Positions 18,987 through 26,877 of a stretch of 46,221 nucleotides of DNA are shown piece by piece (within the stretch, counting starts at the first letter, position 1; each line of letters starts with the position of its first letter). Below the pieces are notes generated by a model. It was given only the letters and a program-made list of their open reading frames with translations. It was not told where the DNA came from and did no database searches. Source of the stretch: Bacteroidales bacterium (GTDB lineage: Bacteria > Bacteroidota > Bacteroidia > Bacteroidales > UBA10428); assembly GCA_016935435.1 (NCBI GenBank), contig JAFGQZ010000011.1, positions 1-46,221 of the forward strand, read 5' to 3'. A program made the position numbers and the translations under genes.

Positions 18987-20831
18987 CTAAAAGAGGATAA
19001 CACTAACAGGAAGCCCTGTATCGCAAGCTTCTATGTAGTACTGCCCGTTTGCTAAATCCGACAGGTCGAGTTGAATTTCGGTGGTGCCGACATCATTGGT
19101 TAAATCGAAACTTTTTACCAACCTTCCCGATATGTCGAAAATATTCAAGGTATGGTTTGCTTGCGGGGTTTCATTGAAAAGTAGTTGCACAATGCCTGTT
19201 GAAGGATTAGGGAAAACACTGAAAATTTTGTTTGTATTGGCAGCAATGGAAGAAAGTGTATCGCGCGAAAAGTTCAGGTAATTTAAGTTAAAGCCATCGG
19301 TATCGAATACCAATTTGAGTGTTTTTTCGCCGGCAGGTAAATTATTTACTGGTATATTTATGGTATGCCAGTTTTGCCACCCTCCTGTGTTTGGCACGGT
19401 AATTTTTCCTGATATATTTTCGCCCTCTGCCTCAACATGAAAATATTTACCTGCATTCTCCGATGCCACACGAGCCTGCATTGTATAATAACCAACTTCG
19501 GCAATATCAACAGTATATTTTAACCACTCGCCTTCTGCAATGTACCCTACATTGAAACCACCCCCGGCATCGGTACATGTTTCAATATCGACCCCGTCGC
19601 CCTGACGGCACTGTCCTCCCCTGTTTGCTGCATCGGTATCGAAGTAACCCGTATTTTGTCCGCCATAATCGTAATTTTCTGCTTCAATTTTTCCTGGAAT
19701 GGCAGCCTTAACCCCCAGATATGCCCCCGTGCCCTGTACATCGATCGATACGCTTATAGTGGCAGTATTGTCGAGCGAATCGACTGCAACAACACGGATG
19801 TTATACAAACCTATGCCTGTATTTTCAGCCACCATGCAATATGGTTCGGCAGTATCGGAACCAAGCAGGGTGTTACCGATGAAAAAATCCACCCGCTTTA
19901 TGCCGTTGCTATCTTTGGCTGAAACCTCAATTTCAATATCGGCGGGAGCTATATGAACCTGGTAATTCAGAGGTTTGCTAATAGATAATTTTGTGGCCAT
20001 TGGGTCGGGTGCGTTAAGTTCTGCCAACCAGAAAAGCGCATCGATAATTAATTGGTTTTGTGTTTCATTGTCGAAAGTAAGCGACAAGTCGGTATTGTTC
20101 GAGTAATTTACCTTATTATGCCCCATATTTATGTACAGCATGTTATAATCGGTGTTTGTCCAAACAACAGGGTAGTAGCCCTCGTGCCATATTTCACTTG
20201 CCCCGCCGGCTCCAGTGCCGGTTCCAAGGGGGAAGCTCGAAGGGTGTACCGAACACAGGATATCGATATTATCTTTTTCGCGTAAATCAACCATCCATGC
20301 ATACCATTCGTTGGGCGATGCCACAAAGGTGGCAGGCAGGTTCAGCGTTGCCGGGTGACTGGTGTTTTCAACCTGCAAAACTGCTGTTGTAGGTTCCCAG
20401 GTATTGCTTTTATAGGAACCCATACCCAGGAATTGGTTAAAGTACCAGTCCCAGGCCGAAGGATCCTGATTAAACGCGCACACATGAAAACCAAGCCACG
20501 AGCCGCCGTTACGCATGTATTTCTCAAATTCGGCCCTTTGCGCTGGCGGACAATAACCATCGAGAAACAAAACAACCTGGTATTGTTCCAGGGTGCTTTC
20601 GTTCAGCATCCCCCAGTCTTTTGTGGAGTCGTACTGAAAGCCGTATTGCTCGGCCAGCAAGGGGAACATACGATTGCACTCATGTGCAAAGCTAATATGC
20701 GCAGCATCCCAGTTGGCATTAAAAAAGGCCAGCACTTTAAACTTTGGCAAAGTATCGGTGGCATGGGCGGAACCGGAAAAAAACATGAAAAAGGCATAAA
20801 CTGAAATTGCAATAAATATTTTACGGAACAT
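18987..20831 (-). CDS. Secreted ThuA-like protein with Ig, CBM6 and T9SS domains
   Basis: 614 aa. Signal peptide ends in GSAHA (about 24). Residues about 30-270 match the ThuA-like (trehalose utilisation) glutamine-amidotransferase-like fold (FKVLAFFNAN, YMRNGGSWLGFHVCAF, YYPVVWTN). Next come an Ig-like domain (about 285-370, KRVDFFIGNTLLGSD) and a CBM6-type carbohydrate-binding module (about 378-525, IEAENYDYGGQNTGYFDTD, GEWLKYTVDI, WQNWHTINIPV). A T9SS sorting domain ends the protein (FSVFPNPSTGIVQLLF, ANGQYYIEA). A role in surface sugar metabolism is plausible, but the ThuA domain's reaction is not established. It is separated from susC by 200 bp and probably has its own transcript. Confidence 0.85.
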   Translation of the reverse strand: MFRKIFIAISVYAFFMFFSGSAHATDTLPKFKVLAFFNANWDAAHISFAHECNRMFPLLAEQYGFQYDSTKDWGMLNESTLEQYQVVLFLDGYCPPAQRAEFEKYMRNGGSWLGFHVCAFNQDPSAWDWYFNQFLGMGSYKSNTWEPTTAVLQVENTSHPATLNLPATFVASPNEWYAWMVDLREKDNIDILCSVHPSSFPLGTGTGAGGASEIWHEGYYPVVWTNTDYNMLYINMGHNKVNYSNNTDLSLTFDNETQNQLIIDALFWLAELNAPDPMATKLSISKPLNYQVHIAPADIEIEVSAKDSNGIKRVDFFIGNTLLGSDTAEPYCMVAENTGIGLYNIRVVAVDSLDNTATISVSIDVQGTGAYLGVKAAIPGKIEAENYDYGGQNTGYFDTDAANRGGQCRQGDGVDIETCTDAGGGFNVGYIAEGEWLKYTVDIAEVGYYTMQARVASENAGKYFHVEAEGENISGKITVPNTGGWQNWHTINIPVNNLPAGEKTLKLVFDTDGFNLNYLNFSRDTLSSIAANTNKIFSVFPNPSTGIVQLLFNETPQANHTLNIFDISGRLVKSFDLTNDVGTTEIQLDLSDLANGQYYIEACDTGLPVSVILF

Positions 20832-21068
20832 AAATTGATATTTTATTGTTTGACATAACCGGGACGAAAATATGTATAAGATTTGCGAATAGAAAGTCCT
20901 GTAAACCTATAAAAACAATTTGTGAGTTTTTAAGTGGTGGAAAACAAGGTGCCGATAGTAAAAGTATTCCTAATAAAGATAATTTGTTCATTCACTATCC
21001 GATAGGCATAAGCCAATTTCGAAGGTTATGTTTACACTGATTTTCCGTGCAAAATACTCAATGTTATA
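20832..21068. other. AT-rich junction with no supported gene
   Basis: This separates the ThuA gene from the truncated GNAT gene. A 64-codon plus-strand frame (20846-21040) has no recognisable features. An 8-bp inverted repeat GTGCAAAA/TTTTGCAC (21047-21054 and 21080-21087) straddles the end of the GNAT fragment. It marks the left edge of the low-GC accessory patch. Confidence 0.4.
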
Positions 21069-21262
21069 TTAAGCGCATGTTTTGCACAGTGCATTACCCA
21101 AATAGTTCTTTATTGTTTTCATGGGTAAAAACATTTTGCCACTATCAGGTAATTTAATAAATCCATATTTCTCATAGAACCTTTCAGCCTCCTTATCTAA
21201 AGGATCAACTATAATAGCGAATGCTCCAATTGATTCAGATGTATCATAACATCTTTTCATTT
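21069..21262 (-). pseudogene. Truncated GNAT acetyltransferase (C-terminal part only)
   Basis: About 60 codons remain. The protein segment IGAFAIIVDPLDKEAERFYE, then KYGFIKLP and FLPMKTI, is the C-terminal end of GNAT acetyltransferases of the TacT-like toxin class, which normally span about 160-170 aa and acetylate charged tRNA. The acetyl-CoA loop and everything before it are missing: the reading frame begins right at the CCACAAC end (21263-21269) of the flanking repeat. No DUF1778-type antitoxin is nearby. The frame itself has no stops. It is probably a remnant cut by recombination at the repeat. Confidence 0.72.
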
Positions 21263-21400
21263 CCACAACGTTCGGCGGTATAAGGTCGTGGTGGTTTTCG
21301 GGGCGATAACCAATCAGTTTACAGCTAAGTTTTTTTACGAGCTACCTGCATTGCCTGCCCACCAAGGCCTGCATGCTCGCAGACCATTTATTAACAACAG
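21263..21400 (-). repeat. attC-like intergenic repeat, copy 1
   Basis: About 138 bp directly after the PIN-gene stop codon and directly before the GNAT fragment (minus-strand order). It is an imperfect palindrome: GGCCTTGGTGG and CCACCACGACC arms (9 of 11 paired positions). On the minus strand it has an ACTGATTGGTTATC core and ends in GTTGTGG. Copy 2 (22121-22254) has the same core (ACTGATAGGTTAGC) at nearly the same distance from its G-rich arm (51 versus 53 nt) and in the same orientation. Confidence 0.55.
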
Positions 21401-21411
21401 TTTAAGTAAGG

Positions 21412-21840
21412 TTATCCTATTTTTACTCCTTCTAAAACAGCGATTTCTGATAGTAGTTTATCTGATGTAAACATAAAATCTAAACTTGCTTTTTTCGTCA
21501 AAGCTGAGGCTAATTGGATTGAATCCAAGGTTCTTAATCCTTTTTGCCAATGCTTTCCAATTAATACTCTCGCCGAATTTTTAAGCTCAATATTATCTTC
21601 AATAGCATTAAATTTTTCTAAATCAATTTCAAATTTATCAATTACGGATTGAGCTATATTAACATCAATTTCTTTCTTTCTACATTTTTTCCAAACTACA
21701 GAACTAAATTCAATTTTAGTTATTTCAGCAATATAAATAATCTCTATTGTGTGAGTATTAAAAAAATGCATTAATTCTTTAGTTCCTTCCTCAACATGTT
21801 ATAATTTGAAGAGAGATTAAGTATCCAGAAAGATTTTCAT
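21412..21840 (-). pseudogene. PIN-domain (VapC-like) toxin gene with two in-frame stops
   Basis: From the ATG at 21840 the frame reads MKIFLDT, stop, SLFKL, stop, HVEEGTKEL and then continues open to 21412 as a PIN domain (ITKIEF, LRTLDSIQLASAL, FMFTSDKLL). The two TAA codons are at 21817-21819 and 21799-21801; a serine or asparagine codon and a tyrosine codon would be expected there. The ATG overlaps the antitoxin's TGA by four bases (ATGA), the usual coupling of type II toxin-antitoxin pairs. The full product would be 142 residues. A product restarted at the Met at 21771 would be 119 aa and lack the first catalytic Asp (D6), so the RNase is predicted inactive unless the stops are sequencing errors. 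Confidence 0.78.
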
Positions 21841-22055
21841 ATAGCGCTTCTTCTTTCTTTTATAACTTCATCAGAAAATGAAGTATTGCAATCTTTTAAT
21901 AATTCTTGAGTTTCTGCAAATGAAAAATCAGATAGTGTTAGGGAAGATAATTCTTCATCTTCATATGAAATAGTAACCTTTAATGGTTTTTTGGTTAATA
22001 TTGGTCTATCTAACTTTAATTTCCCATTGTGATATGTCCCTGTTAAAGTTCTCAT
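21837..22055 (-). CDS. Antitoxin of the PIN-toxin pair
   Basis: 72 aa. The N-terminal part (MRTLTGTYHNGKLKLDRPI) is a short beta-strand segment like that of AF2212/DUF104-type or related antitoxins. A strongly acidic C-terminal tail (SYEDEELSSLTLSDFSFAE, then KERRSAI) would wrap the toxin. It overlaps the PIN frame by ATGA. A TATATTTG element lies 15 bp before the ATG. Family naming is uncertain, but the position and size make the antitoxin role likely. The frame is intact although the toxin is broken. Confidence 0.72.
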   Translation of the reverse strand: MRTLTGTYHNGKLKLDRPILTKKPLKVTISYEDEELSSLTLSDFSFAETQELLKDCNTSFSDEVIKERRSAI

Positions 22056-22070
22056 TTGTAATTTTTTTTA

Positions 22071-22078
22071 CAAATATA
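22071..22078 (-). promoter_or_regulatory. Putative -7 element of the antitoxin-PIN operon (TATATTTG)
   Basis: The minus strand reads TATATTTG, 15 bp before the antitoxin ATG, giving a leader of roughly 12 nt. No proper TTTG at -33 is seen. Confidence 0.5.
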
Positions 22079-22120
22079 CGAAATTAAGATTACAGGCTTT
22101 TGTAGTGAAAAGTAATTGTT

Positions 22121-22254
22121 GCTAACGGTTTGCGTGTTAGAGCTGTGGCGGCTGGGCGGAGTGCTAACCTATCAGTGTACACCGACGTAACGGGCTGGGG
22201 AAAACGCTAAAATACTTGAAGCCACCGCCATTGCTTAAACACGCTGTTGTGGGT
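22121..22254 (-). repeat. attC-like intergenic repeat, copy 2
   Basis: About 134 bp directly after the nucleotidyltransferase stop (22260). Nested arms pair: GCGTGTT (22132-22138) with AACACGC (22238-22244), and TGGCGG (22146-22151) with CCGCCA (22225-22230). Mismatched segments between them give the imperfect long hairpin expected of a folded recombination site. On the minus strand it starts CCCACAAC and ends CCGTTAGC. The core ACTGATAGGTTAGC is shared with copy 1. Confidence 0.6.
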
Positions 22255-22259
22255 TGTTA

Positions 22260-22751
22260 TTAATTAGATTTATTCTTTCTAAGCATTTCAATATCTATCT
22301 TATCTTTTTCTCGTTTACTAAACTTTTTAGTAATTAATAAATCATCGTAAGATATTATTGTAAGCTCAATACCATCAAGGTTTATAACATATCTGTGTTT
22401 AAAGGCTTCATTGAATTTATCAAGCCCAATTATATTCGGTAAAAAATCAAGTTTATAATCCTCAAATTCATGTTTGAAAAAACTTTTATTTGGGTCAGGA
22501 TTTTTTTCATCTATAAAATCACTTTCAAACCCTAATACCTTTAAAGCTTTTAGTAACTTAAAATAATTTTCATATGTGGGATTATACCAAATATCTAAAT
22601 CATGTTTTCCTAAAATCGTTCCATCAGATGCCGTAGATAACCTGATATATCCATGTATCGCAACCGCAGTTCCTCCAATTATCAGATATTCAACATTATG
22701 ATCATTTAAAGTCTTGCAAATATGTTTTGTGCATTCTATTAAACTTTTCAT
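22260..22751 (-). CDS. Nucleotidyltransferase-fold protein (MNT/AbiEii/DUF6036-like)
   Basis: 163 aa. The N-terminal part carries the nucleotidyltransferase signature: YLIIGGTAVAIHGYIR (about 20-35) followed by KHDLDIWYNPTYENY with the metal-binding D-x-D pair (about 49-56). A conserved acidic/aromatic YKLDFLPN near residue 97 follows. Such stand-alone domains occur in toxin-antitoxin pairs (MNT antitoxin of HEPN, AbiEii toxin) and transfer nucleotides onto tRNA or proteins. It is preceded by a 50-aa gene 24 bp upstream that may be its partner; no HEPN protein is present. Base composition is clearly AT-richer than the flanking protease gene. Confidence 0.75.
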   Translation of the reverse strand: MKSLIECTKHICKTLNDHNVEYLIIGGTAVAIHGYIRLSTASDGTILGKHDLDIWYNPTYENYFKLLKALKVLGFESDFIDEKNPDPNKSFFKHEFEDYKLDFLPNIIGLDKFNEAFKHRYVINLDGIELTIISYDDLLITKKFSKREKDKIDIEMLRKNKSN

Positions 22752-22775
22752 TTGTGTTGTTTTAATAAATGCACT

Positions 22776-22928
22776 TTAAATCTTCACCTTATTTTGTGAG
22801 AGTTTAATCTTTTTTACAAAATCTTCTAAATCAGCAATCATTTCAACAATACGGTTTTCTGATACTGCTGGAATAACTATAGATTCCTTTAGTTCAGCAA
22901 AAGATTTATATTTATTAGATTTTGACAT
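22776..22928 (-). CDS. Small protein upstream of the nucleotidyltransferase (possible partner)
   Basis: 50 aa: MSKSNKYKSFAELKES, IVIPAVSENRIVEMIADLED, then FVKKIKLSQNKVKI. Lys-rich, with an acidic stretch (EMIADLEDF) probably helical. Not recognised. It lies 24 bp upstream of the nucleotidyltransferase gene, in the same direction, with a well-formed promoter directly before the ATG, so the two form an operon. By position it is a candidate antitoxin or cofactor, which is inference only. Confidence 0.6.
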   Translation of the reverse strand: MSKSNKYKSFAELKESIVIPAVSENRIVEMIADLEDFVKKIKLSQNKVKI

Positions 22929-22931
22929 ATG

Positions 22932-22963
22932 CAAATATAATAAAAACTGCTCTTAGGTGCAAA
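22932..22963 (-). promoter_or_regulatory. Full Bacteroidota-type promoter of the small protein/nucleotidyltransferase operon
   Basis: The minus strand reads TTTG (22963-22960), 20 bp, then TATATTTG (22939-22932). This fits the known TTTG-N19-21-TAnnTTTG arrangement. Transcription would begin within a few bases of the ATG at 22928, so the mRNA may be leaderless. Confidence 0.65.
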
Positions 22964-23034
22964 GATGATTTCAATAACCCGCTAACTTATAATTATCAGC
23001 TATAGCCACAATAATATTACATGGCATTACAGCA

Positions 23035-25656
23035 TTACTTCTGGACCGATAGTTTAACTGTTGAAGTATGTTCCCCGTCAGTGATTTCAAGAATATACAA
23101 TCCGCCGAGCAGGCTTGCAGGTATTTCCAATGTATGTTCATTGCCCACCAGAGGGTTGTTTATTATATATTCGTGTGCCAGCCTTCCATCGGCTGTGTAA
23201 AGTTTTAGCCAAAGCTTAGCTGCTCCTGTACCGGATATTGTAAATTTTTCCGATACAGGGTTAGGGAAAACAGTAAAGTTATTGGCCGCAATTTGGGTGT
23301 TGATATCCGATGGCGTTTCTTTAGTGAGGATAACCTTAAAATTGCCAGAAGCCCCGCATGCACTACCATCGACCTGAAGCCAGTATTGCCTGTCCGGGGT
23401 TACTTTAACATTAACAATGCGGGCAGCATAATCCATATCTTCGCCGTAATAATCGTCGCTAGCAGCAATAATTTTGTATAACAAGGGGTTGCCCGATATA
23501 ATATCGCTGGCCGATGAGGCCTCATAAACGGCTACCTGGTTATCGAACCCCGGGCAGTCGATACCAACAGCTCCTGTTTCCGGGCCGATAAAGGTAAACC
23601 AAATGCTGTTGTCGATATATGGGCCGCCAATTTCGCAGTCGCACCATTGGCCGGGTGTGCTGCAATCGCCAATTTTAGGGTGGGGCTCATTGTCTTCGGG
23701 GCTTGCACAAAAGTTTGCAAACCAGCCATTATCGCCGTAATTAAGGCTTATGGCATTTTTAATACTGTCGTTAGGCGCCACATGGTCGATATAAACAATA
23801 GCAGTATCAACAGCAGAGCATTCTCCATAATAGCCTTCGATTATAACCTTTATCAACACAGAAGTATCGATTTGTATATCGCCTATCTGCTTTAGCACAA
23901 AGCCTGACGGGGAGCTTTTTGTCGAATCGAATTGCAGAAAGCCAGCACTATTGGCAAAGGAATAGGCAAAACTATCGGCACCGGCGAGCCTGTATTCGGC
24001 CTCAATGGTGTCGGTATCGCAAAACCGGTCGGAATTATTGGAAACATAACTTATATCTAACCCATTGGTATTGATATAATTTGAACGGGTTTGGGAATCG
24101 GTGCGGCCATTTCCGGCAACAGACAAAGAAAGTGAATAACTGCCAGGGGCCGTAAAAACCACTTTAGGGTTTTGCGAATCTGTCCCGGTGCCTTCGACAT
24201 AATAAAACGAACCGGGCGAAATTGACCATTGCCACGATTCGGCACCGAACAAGCTGCCGTCTTTAAGTTCTATGGGCTGACCGGCACAAAAATTGTTGTA
24301 CTCAACATAAGGGAAGGCATCGACAAAGTTTCCGGCCGGAATATATCCATCGAGGGTTGTAACACCGGTATTATCGGGGTCGAGGTAGTTTTTTAAGCGC
24401 TTTGGCCCCGCAGGTTTGTCCCACGATCGCGACAGTTTTCCGTACAAATTGTAGAAGTTGTTTTCATCGCCGCCGTGCAACTGGCCGATAATGCGGTTGT
24501 TCTCATCGAACAGCGGCGAGCCTGAAGAGCCCCCCCGTGTTTCGCCCTTGTCGAAAAAAACAAGCCAGTGCGTATTTTCCGGGCTCTCGGAACCGTTCCA
24601 GTCAATCGTCCTGGACACTGTTACTATATCGCTTGCAGAAACCGACACCTTCTTTCGCGCCCCTTCGGGGTGATGGATCCCAGTTCCGGAACGAACAAGC
24701 GAATCGGACTCAACATTCCAGCCGGCGTAGAATGCCTGGTAAGCAGGTGCAGGCACTTCATCGAGCAATAGCAGGGTGTAATCGGTATCAGAAAAACCGG
24801 TAATATATCTTGCACCAGAAAGAGATTTAGCACTACTAAACTGACTGGCACCACAATCGAGGTACTCATAATTAAAATATGTAATTAGTGTTTTAGGAGT
24901 TTCAGTATCGCTTATGCAATGGTTTGCCGTTAAAAAATAGGGTGTACCGTTGTTTCTTGTATTATTAATGAGCGCCCCTGTACAAAGGTAGCCGCCAAAT
25001 GTCATTTTGGCCACTGCGTGTTTTTGTAATTGTACCTTATCGCCTTCGGAACAGTTAATATCAATAAGTCCATCGTCATCAGCTGCTTTAAATACTTCCG
25101 GTTCATCAAGGGAACGGTAAGCCTGGCCTATTTGTCCAAGCACAATTTGCCCTTGAAACCCGGCATTATCGGGCTCGTAATATTCGATAATTAACGAATT
25201 GCCCGGATAATCTGCTATAGCGAAAGCACCATGTTCCTTATTGTTTATATTGGTAAATGCCCCATAAACAGGGTTAAAATCAGTATTATAAATAAAAAGT
25301 TTAGCCCCCTGGGGCAGCTTATATTTATTAAATACCAGTGAAAGTGATTTTGCATTGGGCGAAATAATTTTGTATAGCCAAATGTTACCTGACAAAGTTT
25401 TAGTTTTAGCACCAGCTTTTTTAATATCAATATCGACGTTTTTTACCAGGGCATATCGTAAAGGCAATTTTCCACTTTTCTGGTCGGCCTTTAAAAGTTT
25501 TTCAACCCTTAATTTCTTAAGGTTTTTAACGGGCACATCCGAAGCCGACTTAAACCCGTTGAGGGATTTGCCATGGGGTTCCCCGCCCACGGAAACCTGG
25601 GAGCGCAACTGCAAACAAAACAAACTGGTAACGGCAATAATCAAAAAGCTTTTCAT
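23035..25656 (-). CDS. Secreted lysyl-endopeptidase-like serine protease with PKD and T9SS domains
   Basis: 873 aa. Signal peptide ends in LQLRSQ (about 20). An N-terminal region (about 25-200) precedes a trypsin-fold peptidase domain with catalytic H246 (FLTANHC), D292 (DTDYTLLLLDE) and S378 (GGSSGSPLF). This arrangement resembles lysyl endopeptidase of gliding bacteria. PKD-like domain at about 440-530 (GSYSLSLSV); a later module (about 640-780) ends in YWLQVDGSACGASGNFKVIL. A type A T9SS domain closes the protein (FTVFPNPVSEKFTI, LLGGLYILEITDG). Probable surface or extracellular protease. It is not part of either SusCD operon. Confidence 0.88.
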   Translation of the reverse strand: MKSFLIIAVTSLFCLQLRSQVSVGGEPHGKSLNGFKSASDVPVKNLKKLRVEKLLKADQKSGKLPLRYALVKNVDIDIKKAGAKTKTLSGNIWLYKIISPNAKSLSLVFNKYKLPQGAKLFIYNTDFNPVYGAFTNINNKEHGAFAIADYPGNSLIIEYYEPDNAGFQGQIVLGQIGQAYRSLDEPEVFKAADDDGLIDINCSEGDKVQLQKHAVAKMTFGGYLCTGALINNTRNNGTPYFLTANHCISDTETPKTLITYFNYEYLDCGASQFSSAKSLSGARYITGFSDTDYTLLLLDEVPAPAYQAFYAGWNVESDSLVRSGTGIHHPEGARKKVSVSASDIVTVSRTIDWNGSESPENTHWLVFFDKGETRGGSSGSPLFDENNRIIGQLHGGDENNFYNLYGKLSRSWDKPAGPKRLKNYLDPDNTGVTTLDGYIPAGNFVDAFPYVEYNNFCAGQPIELKDGSLFGAESWQWSISPGSFYYVEGTGTDSQNPKVVFTAPGSYSLSLSVAGNGRTDSQTRSNYINTNGLDISYVSNNSDRFCDTDTIEAEYRLAGADSFAYSFANSAGFLQFDSTKSSPSGFVLKQIGDIQIDTSVLIKVIIEGYYGECSAVDTAIVYIDHVAPNDSIKNAISLNYGDNGWFANFCASPEDNEPHPKIGDCSTPGQWCDCEIGGPYIDNSIWFTFIGPETGAVGIDCPGFDNQVAVYEASSASDIISGNPLLYKIIAASDDYYGEDMDYAARIVNVKVTPDRQYWLQVDGSACGASGNFKVILTKETPSDINTQIAANNFTVFPNPVSEKFTISGTGAAKLWLKLYTADGRLAHEYIINNPLVGNEHTLEIPASLLGGLYILEITDGEHTSTVKLSVQK

Positions 25657-25786
25657 AATAGAGAAAAATTAAATAATAAAGATATTCAAGTATATATCAA
25701 AAAATGATATTAAAGCAAGGCAAATAAAATACTACAAGCAACCAAAGCTATACAACAAATCAATAAAGTTTAAAGAGTTTGAACAA

Positions 25787-25820
25787 AAATACCAGTGAGA
25801 AGCGAGCCTCACTGGTATTT
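25787..25820 (-). terminator. Strong intrinsic terminator after SusCD locus 2
   Basis: Perfect 13-bp stem (AAATACCAGTGAG and CTCACTGGTATTT) with an 8-nt loop. On the minus strand it is followed by T-rich TTTTTGTTC. It lies 53 bp beyond the lipoprotein stop at 25873 and ends the SusCD locus 2 transcript. Confidence 0.8.
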
Positions 25821-25872
25821 CTTGAATAACATTCTCAGACAACCTTAATCAAATAGAGAAATATATTATTAT

Positions 25873-26853
25873 CTATTGTAATGTTATCTCGGTATAAAGA
25901 TACGAATTCCCATCCAAATAGGCTGAATATGTAGCAGCTAGGCCAGCTACATCGCCAGCATAATAGATATCGTATGAAATTTTTAGAACAGGTTTGGTTC
26001 CACAATTATCCCAAAACCCAGAACCTTCAATTTCATAATCATACGGATCCCCTTCATATTCTGTAGTATATATATATTGCCGGGGTATTGTTAAAGTGCC
26101 GAAGGTAGAAACAAACATTTTAAATGAACCACCTTCAATTACTGTTTCACCCCACCATTCTTCAATGAATGGTGCACCTAAACCGTTAACCAAAAGTGTA
26201 TCTGCACTAATTGCAGTTGTAGAAATACCACTACCTGGCCAGAACCAAGCATCAGTGCCATCCCACGAACCAGCCAAATCATTGGCACCATTTGCCAAAT
26301 CACATACCATCATAACCGATACGTTAACATCAGCAGAATTAGAACCGGTAAAAGCAACTAAATTATTATAAATGCTGGCACTAACTGTACTATATACTTT
26401 ACCATCTAATAATTGGTAAGGTGGGTAATCCTGTCCATCTACAGTTGGTATAACATATATTTTGAAATTATCATCTAATGTTATTTGAGAGAAATCAGAT
26501 AATTCCTCAATTGAAGATAATAGATCATTACCAGAAACTGAGAGATTGAAAGGAACGGAAGTAATATTATCCACTAAGGTATAGGGAGTTTCAAAATTAC
26601 CACTGTAAACAACAACTACCCTAAGCTTATCAAAAGGAATATCTTTAAAAATCACATCAACTATGCCATTTAAAGTATAAGCCTCAGGATCGTTCATATT
26701 AAAGAATGGTGATGAAGTTTCAGAATTAATCTGTAGATAAGGGAAACAAACCTCTTTGATATCATCTGGCATCTTGCCATTCTCGTCAAATTCACAACTA
26801 AACGCAACAAGCATTATTGTGAAAAATGAGATATATCTTAATGCTAATTTCAT
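25873..26853 (-). CDS. SusCD-locus-2 lipoprotein of unknown family
   Basis: 326 aa. Lipobox Cys20 in MLVAFSCEFDENGK; acidic residues right after the Cys suit surface export. The remainder is beta-rich, with a first Ig-like segment (about 45-110, VDVIFKDIPFDKLRVVVVYSG) and a second half starting NDLAGSWDGTDAWFWP, analogous to the second domain (GWYEGTLW) of the lipoprotein in locus 1. Not assigned to a family. It follows susD by 24 bp and is the last gene before the terminator. Likely an accessory surface binding protein. Confidence 0.68.
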   Translation of the reverse strand: MKLALRYISFFTIMLVAFSCEFDENGKMPDDIKEVCFPYLQINSETSSPFFNMNDPEAYTLNGIVDVIFKDIPFDKLRVVVVYSGNFETPYTLVDNITSVPFNLSVSGNDLLSSIEELSDFSQITLDDNFKIYVIPTVDGQDYPPYQLLDGKVYSTVSASIYNNLVAFTGSNSADVNVSVMMVCDLANGANDLAGSWDGTDAWFWPGSGISTTAISADTLLVNGLGAPFIEEWWGETVIEGGSFKMFVSTFGTLTIPRQYIYTTEYEGDPYDYEIEGSGFWDNCGTKPVLKISYDIYYAGDVAGLAATYSAYLDGNSYLYTEITLQ

Positions 26854-26877
26854 TTTCGTAAGTTTTAAAATTAAATA

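Noticed and set aside
20846-21040. 64-codon plus-strand ORF in the gap after the ThuA gene
   Set aside because: No domain, no promoter and atypical composition; not distinguishable from chance in AT-rich DNA.
21412-21771. Treating the 119-aa PIN ORF as an intact gene
   Set aside because: The upstream 23 codons in the same frame encode the normal PIN start (MKIFLDT) and are coupled to the antitoxin; the two TAA codons make it a pseudogene.
21799-21819. Stop-codon recoding in the PIN frame
   Set aside because: Both stops are TAA and no recoding signal is seen; other genes in the window end normally at TAA, so decay or sequence error is simpler.
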